Source: Legionella longbeachae
GTDB taxonomy: Bacteria > Pseudomonadota > Gammaproteobacteria > Legionellales > Legionellaceae
Length of the DNA stretch: 64,000 nt
NCBI RefSeq assembly: GCF_004283175.1
Contig: NZ_RXNW01000010.1
Span: 124,001 to 188,000 of the forward strand
Direction of reading: 5' to 3'
The notes below the pieces were generated by a model. The model saw only the letters and a program-made list of their open reading frames with translations. It did no database searches and was not told where the DNA came from. The position numbers and the translations under genes were made by a program. Positions within the stretch are counted from its first letter, which is position 1. The number at the start of each line of letters is the position of its first letter. Positions 54,333-63,054 of the stretch are shown in pieces.

Positions 54333-54773
54333 CTATATTCCATTACTTAATACCAGGGAAAATACAAATACAAATACGGCAAACCCTTCTACAATTGCTG
54401 CTGGAGCAATAGATAACCCAAATATTTCAGGTTTATTTTTAGTTGCATTGATGGCACTGGCACAACAATGGCCCTCTTGTATACCGCAGATCATTAAAGC
54501 GATTCCTGAAAGTAAACCTATACCAAAGAGTCCTCCTGCAATTTGTGGTGTTACTGTTCGATTAAGGGCAAACATAATTACTATTCCCATAATAGCCTGT
54601 GTAGAAGGAAGCACCGAAACACCAATGTATTTCCCATAGCCACTTTCTGTATCGAGCATAACCCCAATCGCTGCTTGCCCTGCAATCGCACAACCATAGA
54701 TACTCCCCGTTGTTGCTAATGCCATAGGCGCAAATATACCCACCCATCCCAACAATACCATGAAGTCATTCAT
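54333..54773 (-). CDS. ntpK: V/A-type ATPase proteolipid subunit K
   Basis: The membrane rotor ring subunit. Starting at the ATG at 54773 (MNDFMVLLGW) gives 146 residues with four helices arranged as two hairpins, the duplicated V-type form. Only the second hairpin has a carboxylate: E129 in APAAIVEGFAVF. The first hairpin has L55-P-S-T58-Q59. L55, T58, Q59, Q99 and E129 correspond in order and spacing to the sodium ligands L61, T64, Q65, Q110 and E139 known for Enterococcus hirae NtpK, suggesting possible sodium transport. The start overlaps the subunit I stop by 8 bp. Confidence 0.93.
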   Translation of the reverse strand: MNDFMVLLGWVGIFAPMALATTGSIYGCAIAGQAAIGVMLDTESGYGKYIGVSVLPSTQAIMGIVIMFALNRTVTPQIAGGLFGIGLLSGIALMICGIQEGHCCASAINATKNKPEIFGLSIAPAAIVEGFAVFVFVFSLVLSNGI

Positions 54774-55761
54774 GGGAAATCTCCTGTTTCTTAAATGGTT
54801 GATAAGAATGTCCGTCCTCTTTGATACTCCATTTGAAAAACTCGATGTAATTGAGACGAAGCCCATGGACAACTGCGCTCATGAGGCATAAAAGTACATT
54901 CATAGTTTGGCCAATAAATAAAATAATAACGGCTAATACCCAACTGCTGGGTTTACCAGATTGTGTCATATGGTGTGCCATGGAATTAAAGGTAACTGCC
55001 AGCGAAGCACCTGCTAATCCTAATGCAAATAAGCGAAGGTAACTGAGAATGTCTCCAAATAATGAAGGCAATTCTGTTAATGCACCTAAGCCATATATGA
55101 TTCTCTTGAATAAACTCCTATAGCTAATAATAGGCTCATTGGAGGCAAAAATCATGATCAGAAACAAACTAATAATGAAAAAGACAAATGCATATTTGGT
55201 GATTGTACTACTATGTTTCATTAGCCCAATGGAATACATTAATGCCGCAATAATCAATAAGATAAACCCGGAAGATTGAATTCGCTCATTGCGATGTTGA
55301 GTAAACCACGCCCGCATGCCACTGGCGATACAAATATGGAGACATCCTATAAAAAGAACAAGCATCATCATTAAGTTGAAGTTATTAATATCAATAATTT
55401 TTAACTTCGCTAACCACGTTCCCTCTTTGGGTTCAACCCCACAGTAGCTCCCAAGCATCACGCCATATACAATTGAAAAAATACTAATGACGACTAATAA
55501 AGGTTTTAACCAGGCAGCCCCATTGTATCGTCCAAGCCTCTTCCACCAAAACAATGTGAATAAAGTCAATAGAACCCCATAGCCTGCGTCTGCAAGAATC
55601 ATGGCAAAAAAGATTGCAAAAGAAAAGAAAAGAAAAGAAAAGAAAAGAAAAGAAAAGAAAAGAAAAGAAAACCATAAGCGAAGGGTCAAGGCTATGGTAG
55701 CCAGGTGTTTGATAAAAATTAACCAGCTCTGCGCCACCCTGTAGCCAGGGATGTGATTCAA
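54766..55761 (-). pseudogene. ntpI: V/A-type ATPase subunit I, C-terminal membrane part (out of frame with its N-terminal part)
   Basis: This frame encodes the membrane half of subunit I (a-subunit), the stator that forms the ion half-channels. After the repeat-encoded F/S/L helix it reads AIFFAMILADAGYGVLLTLFTLFWW, the family's conserved DAGYG region. Six further helices follow, with GALTELPSLFGDILSYLRLFALGLAGASLAVTFNSMAHH containing the key ion-pathway arginine motif LSYLRLF. Residues before the repeat (55761-55672) are out-of-frame and not native. The part is intact but is not joined to the N-terminal part, because the AAAAG tract (55618-55671) shifts the frame. See the paired entry. Confidence 0.9.
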
Positions 55762-56611
55762 GAAGAGTAGGCGGCAACTCCTCCGGCAAAGGATGTTCGA
55801 TGGTTATGCCTAATTGATGTTGGGCACAAAAATCAGTGATACGTGATAATTCAGAATGAGGTACCCACGCTTGTACTAGAAAAAACCCTTCATGGTCTTG
55901 GGTCTGATTTAACGCTTTATGCAATTCGGTCCTATCGGAAAATTGAGCTATTTCGCGGGCGAGCAGGTAACGATAGCGTGTTAAATTACGTTGCTCATCA
56001 ATGAGATCATCGATTTTTTCATTCAGTTCATCCAATTCAACATGCAATTTCGATAAGGCAACCGAACCCGTATGAATGCGTTGAAAAGGAAATTGCTCTT
56101 TCAGTGGTTCTTGTTCTGCCAGCACAATAATAAAAGCATAACGATGATTTCGATGCACCTCCTGTACAGTAAAATCTTTAGGAATTCGGGCAATTTCCTT
56201 CAAATGGACTTTATAAAACCAGAGCTTGATTCCGTTTAAATCTTTCTCAGCAGGTAATGTAAAATACCCCCACTCAGAGACTTCACGAATTCGTGTTATT
56301 AGAAAATCGCGTCGATCAATGGCGATCCTTAAATCATGCTGATTAGCTAAAATTTTTTGCACTACAAGATCTGGATTAAAATCTTTTCCGATGAAACGGG
56401 GATGTCCTAATTCCGGGGCATTGTTCAGATAAAACAACGCTGCTTTAATCTGATCCAATAAGGTTGTTGTCGTTGTTGTTAATGCCGATTTGCTGGGTGG
56501 ATTAATTGCAATTAAATGCATACAACCTAATTCTTGCAACGAATTCAAAATGTCTACTTTATCTTGGTGAGGTCCAAGAATACTTACTTTTTTGAAGGCG
56601 GCAATACTCAT
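55484..56611 (-). CDS. ntpI: V/A-type ATPase subunit I, N-terminal cytoplasmic part (frame broken by repeat tract)
   Basis: The cytoplasmic half of subunit I, starting MSIAAFKKVSILGPHQDKVDILNSLQELG, with long coiled-coil arms (about 90-220) and a distal domain up to HSLDPSLMVFF (about residue 315). At that point the gene enters ten AAAAG (coding TTTTC) units. In the present copy number translation continues as FFSFLFFSF, then about 45 out-of-frame residues to a stop at 55484. The true gene should run to 54766. Copy numbers of 8 or 11 would join the frames. It overlaps subunit D by 53 bp. Confidence 0.9.
   Translation of the reverse strand: MSIAAFKKVSILGPHQDKVDILNSLQELGCMHLIAINPPSKSALTTTTTTLLDQIKAALFYLNNAPELGHPRFIGKDFNPDLVVQKILANQHDLRIAIDRRDFLITRIREVSEWGYFTLPAEKDLNGIKLWFYKVHLKEIARIPKDFTVQEVHRNHRYAFIIVLAEQEPLKEQFPFQRIHTGSVALSKLHVELDELNEKIDDLIDEQRNLTRYRYLLAREIAQFSDRTELHKALNQTQDHEGFFLVQAWVPHSELSRITDFCAQHQLGITIEHPLPEELPPTLLESHPWLQGGAELVNFYQTPGYHSLDPSLMVFFSFLFFSFLFFSFLFFCNLFCHDSCRRRLWGSIDFIHIVLVEEAWTIQWGCLVKTFISRH
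55618..55671 (-). repeat. ntpI: Pentanucleotide tandem repeat (AAAAG)10 + AAAA within V-ATPase subunit I
   Basis: Ten perfect 5-bp units plus a partial unit (54 bp). On the coding strand it reads TTTTC repeats, encoding a Phe/Ser/Leu-rich helix in every frame. A 5-bp unit changes the frame by two, so copy number sets whether the N- and C-terminal halves of the gene are joined. In-frame numbers satisfy tract length = 2 mod 3, that is 2, 5, 8 or 11 units; 10 is out of frame. Confidence 0.97.
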
Positions 56612-57230
56612 TCCGATATCCTTTCTTTTTAGCGATTTTCGATCGGACTACTGCAGCACGCTCATTGTCCGCCAAAAAAATCTGGATCAACCGGATATTA
56701 TTTAAGGCTCTAGGAATTAATACTTTTTCAAAAAGGTTTTTTCGTTGTGTTACCGTTTGAATCGCTTTTGCCAATAATAGTTGTCGCTTCGTTGCAACCT
56801 GTAAACGCAGTTGTAATTCTATTTTTTCATATAGGAGATCAATTAATTTTTCAAACCATTGTGGCGTGTTGAAAAACACGTAATTCGTAGGGTTAAAAAT
56901 AATTGCATGTAAGATAGGTAACTTAACACCCACAATATTTTCCTCAGTAAGAGAAATTTTTTTGATCTGAATGAATTGGCTAATAATGTTCATGCTACTT
57001 ACGATCATAGGCAGGTCATTTTGAATGTTTTTTTCCAAAGTTTGTTTCTTTTGCGTTAATTCATTAATTTGAGCATCAACACGATTTCGTTCTGATAATA
57101 ATTTTTTCCTTTTCAATTCCAATGAAGGTAAAAATCTCTGATAATTTTTTAGATTTTTCAGTTCGAGGCTTAACGATGCTTTATTGAGTTTGATTTGCAA
57201 CATAATTAGCATCCGCTTGTGTATGGACAT
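56559..57230 (-). CDS. ntpD: V/A-type ATPase subunit D
   Basis: Subunit D is the central rotor shaft. The best start is the ATG at 57230 (MSIHKRMLIMLQIKLNKASLSLELKNL), since the family begins with a (P-T-R-M)-x-L-x-x-L-K pattern; shorter (57203) or longer starts are possible. The roughly 223-residue protein is all-helical with long N- and C-terminal helices forming a coiled coil; a middle segment (LPILHAIIFNPTNYVFFNTPQWFEKL) and VTQRKNLFEKVLIPRALNNIRLIQIFLADNERA fit the family. It overlaps subunits B (5') and I (3'). Confidence 0.9.
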   Translation of the reverse strand: MSIHKRMLIMLQIKLNKASLSLELKNLKNYQRFLPSLELKRKKLLSERNRVDAQINELTQKKQTLEKNIQNDLPMIVSSMNIISQFIQIKKISLTEENIVGVKLPILHAIIFNPTNYVFFNTPQWFEKLIDLLYEKIELQLRLQVATKRQLLLAKAIQTVTQRKNLFEKVLIPRALNNIRLIQIFLADNERAAVVRSKIAKKKGYRNEYCRLQKSKYSWTSPR

Positions 57231-58560
57231 TGGTATTAAAATATTTGGCAATTAACTCTTGTTTCATGAGCAATTCATTTTCATGAAAGCATTCTGCAAG
57301 TGTTTGCCAACACAAATCCAACGCCGTTTCTAGAGGAATAGAAACTTTAATATCCATAAATCGTTTACGAAATAAACAACCAAATTTGAGTAACCGTGAA
57401 TCAAATTCAGAGATTTCAAATGCCATAGCTTGTTTTTGTTCTGCTTCACAAGCAGCCGAAAAAAAACGAATCATCGTATTCATAATTTGACCGTGGTCTT
57501 CACGAGTCTGTTTTCCTATCACGTGCTGTTTAAGCCGGGATAATGAGCCAAACGGATCAATAGAACCTGAATGCAGATAAAGCTGTCCTTCGGTAATATA
57601 ACCTGTATTATCGGGAACAGGATGGGTTACATCATTACCAGGCATAGTGGTGACAGACAGAATGGTGACCGAACCTGCCCCTTGAAAATCACAAGCCTTT
57701 TCATAGCGCCTCGCCAATTGAGAATACAGATCACCCATATATCCTCGATTCGAAGGAACTCGCTCCATAGCAATACCGACTTCCTTCAATGCATCCGCGA
57801 AAGCAGTCATGTCAGTTAATAAAACAAGGACTCTTTTACCCTCTTCTATAGCCATTTTCTCAGCAACTGCTAATGCCATGTCCGGAATAAGCAACCGTTC
57901 TAAAATAGAATCTGAAGCCTGATTCACAAACATAATTGTCCTGGCTATAGAACCATGATCCTCAAATGTTTTACGGAATGCATAATAATCATCAAATAAC
58001 AAACCCATACCACCAAAAACTATTATGTCTGCTTCTGCCTGGGTTGCAATTTTTGCCAATAATTCATTATAGGGTTCGCCTGCAATTGAAAATATGGGAA
58101 TTTTTTGACTTTCCACCAAACAATTGAAAATATCGATCATAGGTATATTGGTACGAATCATTTTAGAGGCTAGAGTTCTACGAGTAGGGTTTACTGTTGC
58201 TGTACGAATAGGTGTTTTATCATCTTGCTCTAACTTAGGTCCGCCATCAATTGGTTGACCCACTCCATTAAATACCCTTCCAAGAATATTAGGAGAGTAA
58301 GTCACTTGCATCGGATGGCCAAGAAAAGTCACTGAAGCATCTGTTGATAGTCCCTTCGTACCCCCATACACTTGCAAGGTCACGATTTCTTTCTCTAGAT
58401 GGGTAATTTGAGAAAGCAATAATCCATTTTGGGTATGAATCAAGGCTAAATCATCAAGCCTGGGAACTGAAATTGCAGCGGCACCCTGTATCGAAGGAAC
58501 AATAACCTTAAGAATATCCCCAGTAATTTCATGAACATTTTTATAATGAACATTACTCAT
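57181..58560 (-). CDS. ntpB: V/A-type ATPase non-catalytic subunit B
   Basis: Subunit B alternates with A in the catalytic head. The 459-residue protein has the family pattern: MVTYSPNILGRVFNGVGQPIDGGP-like region, IRTNIPMIDIFNCLVESQKIPIFSIAGEPYNELLAKIATQAEAD, SDSILERLLIPDMALAVAEKMAIEEGKRVLVLLTDMTAFADALKEV and RVPSNRGYMGDLYSQLARRYEKA. The P-loop is degenerate (SIAGEPYN), as expected for B. It is the first gene of the minus-strand operon B-D-I-K-E-DUF2764-A. Confidence 0.96.
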   Translation of the reverse strand: MSNVHYKNVHEITGDILKVIVPSIQGAAAISVPRLDDLALIHTQNGLLLSQITHLEKEIVTLQVYGGTKGLSTDASVTFLGHPMQVTYSPNILGRVFNGVGQPIDGGPKLEQDDKTPIRTATVNPTRRTLASKMIRTNIPMIDIFNCLVESQKIPIFSIAGEPYNELLAKIATQAEADIIVFGGMGLLFDDYYAFRKTFEDHGSIARTIMFVNQASDSILERLLIPDMALAVAEKMAIEEGKRVLVLLTDMTAFADALKEVGIAMERVPSNRGYMGDLYSQLARRYEKACDFQGAGSVTILSVTTMPGNDVTHPVPDNTGYITEGQLYLHSGSIDPFGSLSRLKQHVIGKQTREDHGQIMNTMIRFFSAACEAEQKQAMAFEISEFDSRLLKFGCLFRKRFMDIKVSIPLETALDLCWQTLAECFHENELLMKQELIAKYFNTNVHTQADANYVANQTQ

Positions 58561-58667
58561 TGCATTCCCTCGTTATTGTATTGGCGCGTCCATAATCTAG
58601 TGCAGCTTTAAGGGTAGATTGCCTATTGCAAATAGTATAGGCTATTTTAGGTTACATTTTAGTCTTT

Positions 58668-58690
58668 GATTGTAAATTTTGATTACAATC
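58668..58690. promoter_or_regulatory. fabI: 23-bp inverted repeat upstream of fabI
   Basis: GATTGTAA-N7-TTACAATC is a perfect inverted repeat with 8-bp arms. It overlaps the putative -35 element of fabI and lies between fabI and the divergent V-ATPase operon, so it may be an operator for either. Confidence 0.5.
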
Positions 58691-58708
58691 TGATTCATGC
58701 TCTATACT
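58679..58708 (+). promoter_or_regulatory. fabI: Probable sigma-70 promoter of fabI
   Basis: -35 TTGATT (58679-58684), 18-bp spacer, -10 TATACT (58703-58708), giving a start near 58715 and a leader of about 20 nt to the ATG at 58735, which is preceded by AAGGA. Confidence 0.6.
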
Positions 58709-58734
58709 AAGACAAGATTAAGGAATTATGAAAA

Positions 58735-59505
58735 ATGGATAGTACATTACTTGCAGGAAAAAAAGCCTTAATAATCGGGATTGCCAATGACAGATCAATT
58801 GCTTTTGGTTGTGCCCGCGTATTGAAAAGTGTAGGGGCTGAACTCGCAATTACTTATTTGAATGAAAAAGCAAAGCCATTCGTAGATAAAATCGCAAGTG
58901 AGCTTAAACCTGCTGTTTATTGTGAATGTGATGTCACCAAAGAGCATGATTTAGGTAATTTATTTTTGGAAATCGACAAAAAATGGGGACAACTTGATAT
59001 AGTCATCCATTCCATTGCTTATGCGCCAAAACAGGATCTACAAAGACCTGTATATGAGTGTTCTAAAGAAGGATTTCTCATGGCTATGGATATTTCTTGC
59101 CACTCTTTTATTCGCATGGCCAATCTCGCTAAACCACTTATGAAAAATGGGGGCTCATTATTTGCCATGTCATTCTATGGCGCTGAAAAAGTGGTTGAAA
59201 ATTACAATCTCATGGGGCCAGTCAAGGCGGCATTGGAAGCATCTGTGCGCTATATGGCTGTAGAACTAGGTCCACATCAAATTCGAGTAATCGCACTTTC
59301 TCCTGGACCTCTTAAAACACGTGCAGCTTCAGGGCTTGAGAAGTTTGATGCTTTAATCCAGCATACAAAAGAAAAATCGCCCCTTAAATCATTGGTTGAT
59401 ATCGATGATGTCGGTGCAATGGTTGCTTTTCTTGCCAGCAACTATGCAAAAAACATTACCGGCGACGTCATTTATATTGATAGCGGGTATCATATTATTG
59501 GTTAG
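58735..59505 (+). CDS. fabI: Enoyl-[acyl-carrier-protein] reductase (NADH)
   Basis: FabI makes the last reduction in fatty-acid chain elongation. The 256-residue SDR protein has GIANDRSIAFGCARVLKSVGAELAITYLNEKA (cofactor site), DIVIHSIAYAPK and the FabI catalytic pattern Y-x6-K (Y at AMSFYGAEKVVENYNLMGPVKAALEASVRYMAVELG, with K in GPVKAA). LSPGPLKTRAASGL follows. The Y-x6-K spacing is that of FabI. Length is normal. It is preceded by its own promoter and inverted repeat. Confidence 0.96.
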   Translation: MDSTLLAGKKALIIGIANDRSIAFGCARVLKSVGAELAITYLNEKAKPFVDKIASELKPAVYCECDVTKEHDLGNLFLEIDKKWGQLDIVIHSIAYAPKQDLQRPVYECSKEGFLMAMDISCHSFIRMANLAKPLMKNGGSLFAMSFYGAEKVVENYNLMGPVKAALEASVRYMAVELGPHQIRVIALSPGPLKTRAASGLEKFDALIQHTKEKSPLKSLVDIDDVGAMVAFLASNYAKNITGDVIYIDSGYHIIG

Positions 59506-59588
59506 GTAACCCTCCGTCAGTCAAGCTAAACCATGAGTGTCATGATGATAACTCTTGCAGCTAACTCAACATCCAGCACGCGTTCACA

Positions 59589-60533
59589 TCATAAAAAACC
59601 GGGATTATGACATGCATCACTACAGTCTGTTGCCGTGCGCTCTACCTGAATCGTCACATGTTGGATATTAAACTGGTGACGTAATTGTTTCACCCACTCA
59701 GCTCTTAATGAGTCAGAAAGTGGTTCATCAGGCATATGCAAATGAACTGACATCGCATTTTCCTGGGTACTAATCGCCCATATGTGTAAGTCATGAAAAT
59801 CGGTCACTCCAGGCTTATTTAACAAGAATTCACTAACCTCGGTCCAGGAAATATGCTCAGGAACACCATCAATAATTAATCTGAAGCTGCTTGTAAATAA
59901 AGACCAGGTTCCTTTAAGTATAATAATTGCGATGAGTAAACCTACTACAGGATCTATCCAAAGCCAATCAGTCCAATAGAGTAATGCGGCCGATAGCACA
60001 ACGCCTACTGAAACCAAAGCATCATAGAGCAAATGAAGATAAGCACCTCTAATATTTAAATCTGAAGAACCACGTATAAATAATAATGCAGTAGTCGCAT
60101 TAATCACAATACCAACAGCAGCAACGAGCATGACCGATAGCGCCTGGATCTCTGTTGGAGAAAATAACTTGTATACTGCTTCCGTAGCAATAATACCGCA
60201 TGTAAAAACTAATAAAATTCCATTTGCCAAAGCAGAGAGTATCGAAGTCTTTTTTAAACCATAAGTTGCTTTCATAGTGGGTGCACGTTTCATCAGAACA
60301 GTGGCAACCCATGCCAGCATCAAACCTAATACATCACCCAGATTATGAAATGCATCAGCCAGCAAACTGGTCGAATTGGCTACATATGCGAAAACTATTT
60401 GCAACACAACGAACAAACCATTTGCAATGATGGAAATAATAAACGCTTTATTATAAGTTACTGCGTCTTTGTTATTCCCATGATGATGATGATGGTGGTG
60501 ATGATGCGATTCACTATGTGAGTGTCTGCTCAT
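59589..60533 (-). CDS. Cation diffusion facilitator (zinc/cadmium efflux, CzcD/ZitB-like)
   Basis: A 314-residue six-helix CDF transporter that exports Zn2+ or Cd2+ in exchange for protons. The N-terminus is His-rich ([20 protein letters not shown]), with nine consecutive histidines. Metal sites H-x3-D appear in helix II ([16 protein letters not shown]) and helix V ([15 protein letters not shown]). The C-terminal cytoplasmic domain ([37 protein letters not shown]) is the metal-sensing domain. Its ATG overlaps the queH stop by 4 bp, so the two are co-transcribed. Confidence 0.93.
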   Translation of the reverse strand: MSRHSHSESHHHHHHHHHGNNKDAVTYNKAFIISIIANGLFVVLQIVFAYVANSTSLLADAFHNLGDVLGLMLAWVATVLMKRAPTMKATYGLKKTSILSALANGILLVFTCGIIATEAVYKLFSPTEIQALSVMLVAAVGIVINATTALLFIRGSSDLNIRGAYLHLLYDALVSVGVVLSAALLYWTDWLWIDPVVGLLIAIIILKGTWSLFTSSFRLIIDGVPEHISWTEVSEFLLNKPGVTDFHDLHIWAISTQENAMSVHLHMPDEPLSDSLRAEWVKQLRHQFNIQHVTIQVERTATDCSDACHNPGFL

Positions 60534-61189
60534 GATGTACCTTCATTACTTTCAGAATAATAATTAACACCAATTCTAATTCGGTTGCGTTCTTTTTGTT
60601 TACGCCATGCATTGGTATCACGTAAAGAATAAACACAGCCACAGTACTCTTGTTTATAAAATTCTTCACGCTTGGCAATTTCATACATACGCTCTGAACC
60701 ACCGTTTTTTCGCCAATTGTAAGTCCAATATTCTAGATTAGGATATTTGCTGGCAGCTCTAACACCACAATCATTAATCTGATTCATATCTTTCCAGCGT
60801 GATATACCTAAAGAGCTGCTAATCACAGGAAAACCATGTTCGAAAGCATATAAAGCAGTGCGTTCAAAACGCATATCAAAACACATGGTGCAGCGCTTTC
60901 CGCGTTCAGGTTCCCATTCCAAGCCTTTAGCCCGAACGAACCAATTATCCTTGTCATAGTCTGCATCTATAAAAGGGATATTGTGCTTTTTGGCAAAATT
61001 GACATTTTCATTTTTTCTAATTTCATACTCTTGTACTGGATGAATATTAGGATTATAGAAAAATATAGTAAAATCAATTTCAGAAGCAATTAGCGCTTCC
61101 ATCACTTCACCAGAACAAGGTGCGCAACATGAATGCAACAATAATTTATCTGCTTTATTAGGTAATTCCAATCGTTCTCTTTGTATCAT
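60530..61189 (-). CDS. queH: Epoxyqueuosine reductase QueH
   Basis: QueH (DUF208) reduces epoxyqueuosine to queuosine in tRNA and replaces the unrelated QueG. The 219-residue protein has all family cysteines: C21-C22-A-P-C25 ([14 protein letters not shown]), C100 and C103 ([16 protein letters not shown]), and C183-G-C185. These bind a 4Fe-4S cluster and iron. [15 protein letters not shown] is also typical. It overlaps the orn start/stop by 4 bp and the CDF gene by 4 bp. It is a second queuosine gene in this window besides tgt. Confidence 0.95.
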   Translation of the reverse strand: MIQRERLELPNKADKLLLHSCCAPCSGEVMEALIASEIDFTIFFYNPNIHPVQEYEIRKNENVNFAKKHNIPFIDADYDKDNWFVRAKGLEWEPERGKRCTMCFDMRFERTALYAFEHGFPVISSSLGISRWKDMNQINDCGVRAASKYPNLEYWTYNWRKNGGSERMYEIAKREEFYKQEYCGCVYSLRDTNAWRKQKERNRIRIGVNYYSESNEGTS

Positions 61190-61743
61190 TTTGTTACATC
61201 CAGCAAATTTATAAAATGTTTACGATAATATACTAACTCTGCAATGGAATCTTTAATGTCGTCCAATGCGAGGTGCTTTGATTCCTTCACAACTCCATTT
61301 AATAATTCAGGCCGCCAGCGTACTGCAAGCTCCTTAAGTGTGCTGACATCCAAATTGCGGTAATGAAAAAAGGAAGCTAAATCAGGCATATATTTATAGA
61401 GAAATCGCCTGTCCTGGCATATGCTGTTGCCACACATAGGTGACTTTCCTTTATCAAGGTACTGTTTTAAAAATTCAATAGTCCGTTTTTCTGCTTGTGC
61501 CTCATTTACATCACTTTCAAGTACGCGTTTGACCAAACCCGATTGACCATGCTGCTTTGTATTCCAAGAATCCATGCCATCGAGCAATACTTTTGACTGA
61601 GAAATAGCAAAAACAGGCCCTTCAGCAATAATATTTAGATGGGGATCTGTCACAACAGTAGCCAACTCAATAATTCTATCCTGCTCAGGATTAAGCCCTG
61701 TCATCTCCAAATCTATCCAAATTAAGTTTTGATTATTTTTCAT
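61186..61743 (-). CDS. orn: Oligoribonuclease
   Basis: Orn degrades short RNAs, including pGpG from cyclic di-GMP turnover. The 185-residue DEDDh exonuclease has [27 protein letters not shown] (first D and E), a central [10 protein letters not shown] segment with D, and a late [18 protein letters not shown] (H and D). The start overlaps the cca stop by 11 bp. Typical length and motif set. Confidence 0.97.
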   Translation of the reverse strand: MKNNQNLIWIDLEMTGLNPEQDRIIELATVVTDPHLNIIAEGPVFAISQSKVLLDGMDSWNTKQHGQSGLVKRVLESDVNEAQAEKRTIEFLKQYLDKGKSPMCGNSICQDRRFLYKYMPDLASFFHYRNLDVSTLKELAVRWRPELLNGVVKESKHLALDDIKDSIAELVYYRKHFINLLDVTK

Positions 61744-62965
61744 TTGCTTTCCAAGAATTTAATATCAATTCAACACATGCCACTCGTCTTTGATGAAGAA
61801 TTTGCTTAATAGCTTCTCCCTCATAACCCTCTGCTACTATTGTTTTAGTATTTACTTTAGCACACTCTTCTAACAAATAACTCCATAATTTACTCTGACT
61901 GTAATTAACAGTTTTACCGCAACCTTCTGCATCAGCCTGACACGCAATTAACATATTATAAAATAGCTTTGAACGACGAAATGCATCACTCTGTTCTAAC
62001 AGTTTTACGATGGTTGCTGCTTGCAATTCGAACAAACGATGAATAGTTAAATGAAACCGTGAAACCATAACTGCTAAATTGCGATAATCATTTGGAATTC
62101 GCAAACGAGTACACAACGATTGAATTATGGCTACCCCCCGCTCTTCATGACCATGATGGCTAGGCCAATTATCCATAGGCGATAAAGCTTTACCTAAATC
62201 ATGAACCAAAGCCGCAAAACGTATGATTGGATCATTTGTTAAAGCCACTGCTGCTTGTACAACAAATAAACTATGAACACCACTATCCACTTCATGATGA
62301 TATCGATATGGGTTAGGTATTCCAAATAATGCTTCAATTTCAGGCAAAATAACACGTAATGCGCCACACGATCTCAAAGTCCAAATAAATTGCTCTGGAT
62401 TTTTTTCTTCTAAACTTTGTTGCCATTCTTGCCAAACACGTTCCGCAACCAAATGTGCTAACTCTCCTCTTCTAACCATGGTATACATAAGTGAACGTGT
62501 TTCATCGGCCAATTTGAAGCCTAGATAGTGAAAGCGTGCTGCAAAACGAGCAACACGCAATACACGTACAGGATCTTCAACAAATGCAGGAGAAACATGG
62601 CGCAGTAACCTTCTTTTTAAATCCTGTTGCCCATTATAGGGGTCGATGAGTTGACCTTGCTCATCCATAGCGATTGCATTAATTGTCAAATCACGCCGTG
62701 CTAAATCTTCTTCCAAAGTGACTTGCTTACTAAAATCGCAAGAAAAGCCATAATAACCAGGAGCTGATTTTCGTTCTGTTCGCGCTAACGCATATTCTTC
62801 ATTTGTTTCTGGATGCAAAAAAACAGGGAAATCACGTCCAACTTGCCTGAATTTTTTTTGTAATAACTCATCCGGACTCGAGCCGACTACAACCCAATCA
62901 CGCTCTTTTACAGGCAGGTTCAATAATTGATCACGAACAGCACCACCAACTAAGTATACTTTCAT
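61733..62965 (-). CDS. cca: Multifunctional CCA tRNA nucleotidyltransferase
   Basis: The enzyme adds CCA to tRNA 3' ends. The 410-residue protein has the class II nucleotidyltransferase motif [62 protein letters not shown], and a C-terminal HD phosphohydrolase domain ([40 protein letters not shown]). This architecture is the multifunctional gammaproteobacterial form. It is the first gene of the cca-orn-queH-CDF minus-strand operon, divergent from rsgA. Confidence 0.97.
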   Translation of the reverse strand: MKVYLVGGAVRDQLLNLPVKERDWVVVGSSPDELLQKKFRQVGRDFPVFLHPETNEEYALARTERKSAPGYYGFSCDFSKQVTLEEDLARRDLTINAIAMDEQGQLIDPYNGQQDLKRRLLRHVSPAFVEDPVRVLRVARFAARFHYLGFKLADETRSLMYTMVRRGELAHLVAERVWQEWQQSLEEKNPEQFIWTLRSCGALRVILPEIEALFGIPNPYRYHHEVDSGVHSLFVVQAAVALTNDPIIRFAALVHDLGKALSPMDNWPSHHGHEERGVAIIQSLCTRLRIPNDYRNLAVMVSRFHLTIHRLFELQAATIVKLLEQSDAFRRSKLFYNMLIACQADAEGCGKTVNYSQSKLWSYLLEECAKVNTKTIVAEGYEGEAIKQILHQRRVACVELILNSWKANEK

Positions 62966-63054
62966 TAAATTAAATTTACCTTCATACTGTATGTTTATTT
63001 AGCCCTGATCATATCTTAAAAATCGGGAAGCACATTATATTATAGATCCGAACT

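Noticed and set aside
55618-55671. Reading the AAAAG tract as a CRISPR or satellite
   Set aside because: Units are 5 bp with no spacers and lie inside a coding frame; it is a microsatellite.
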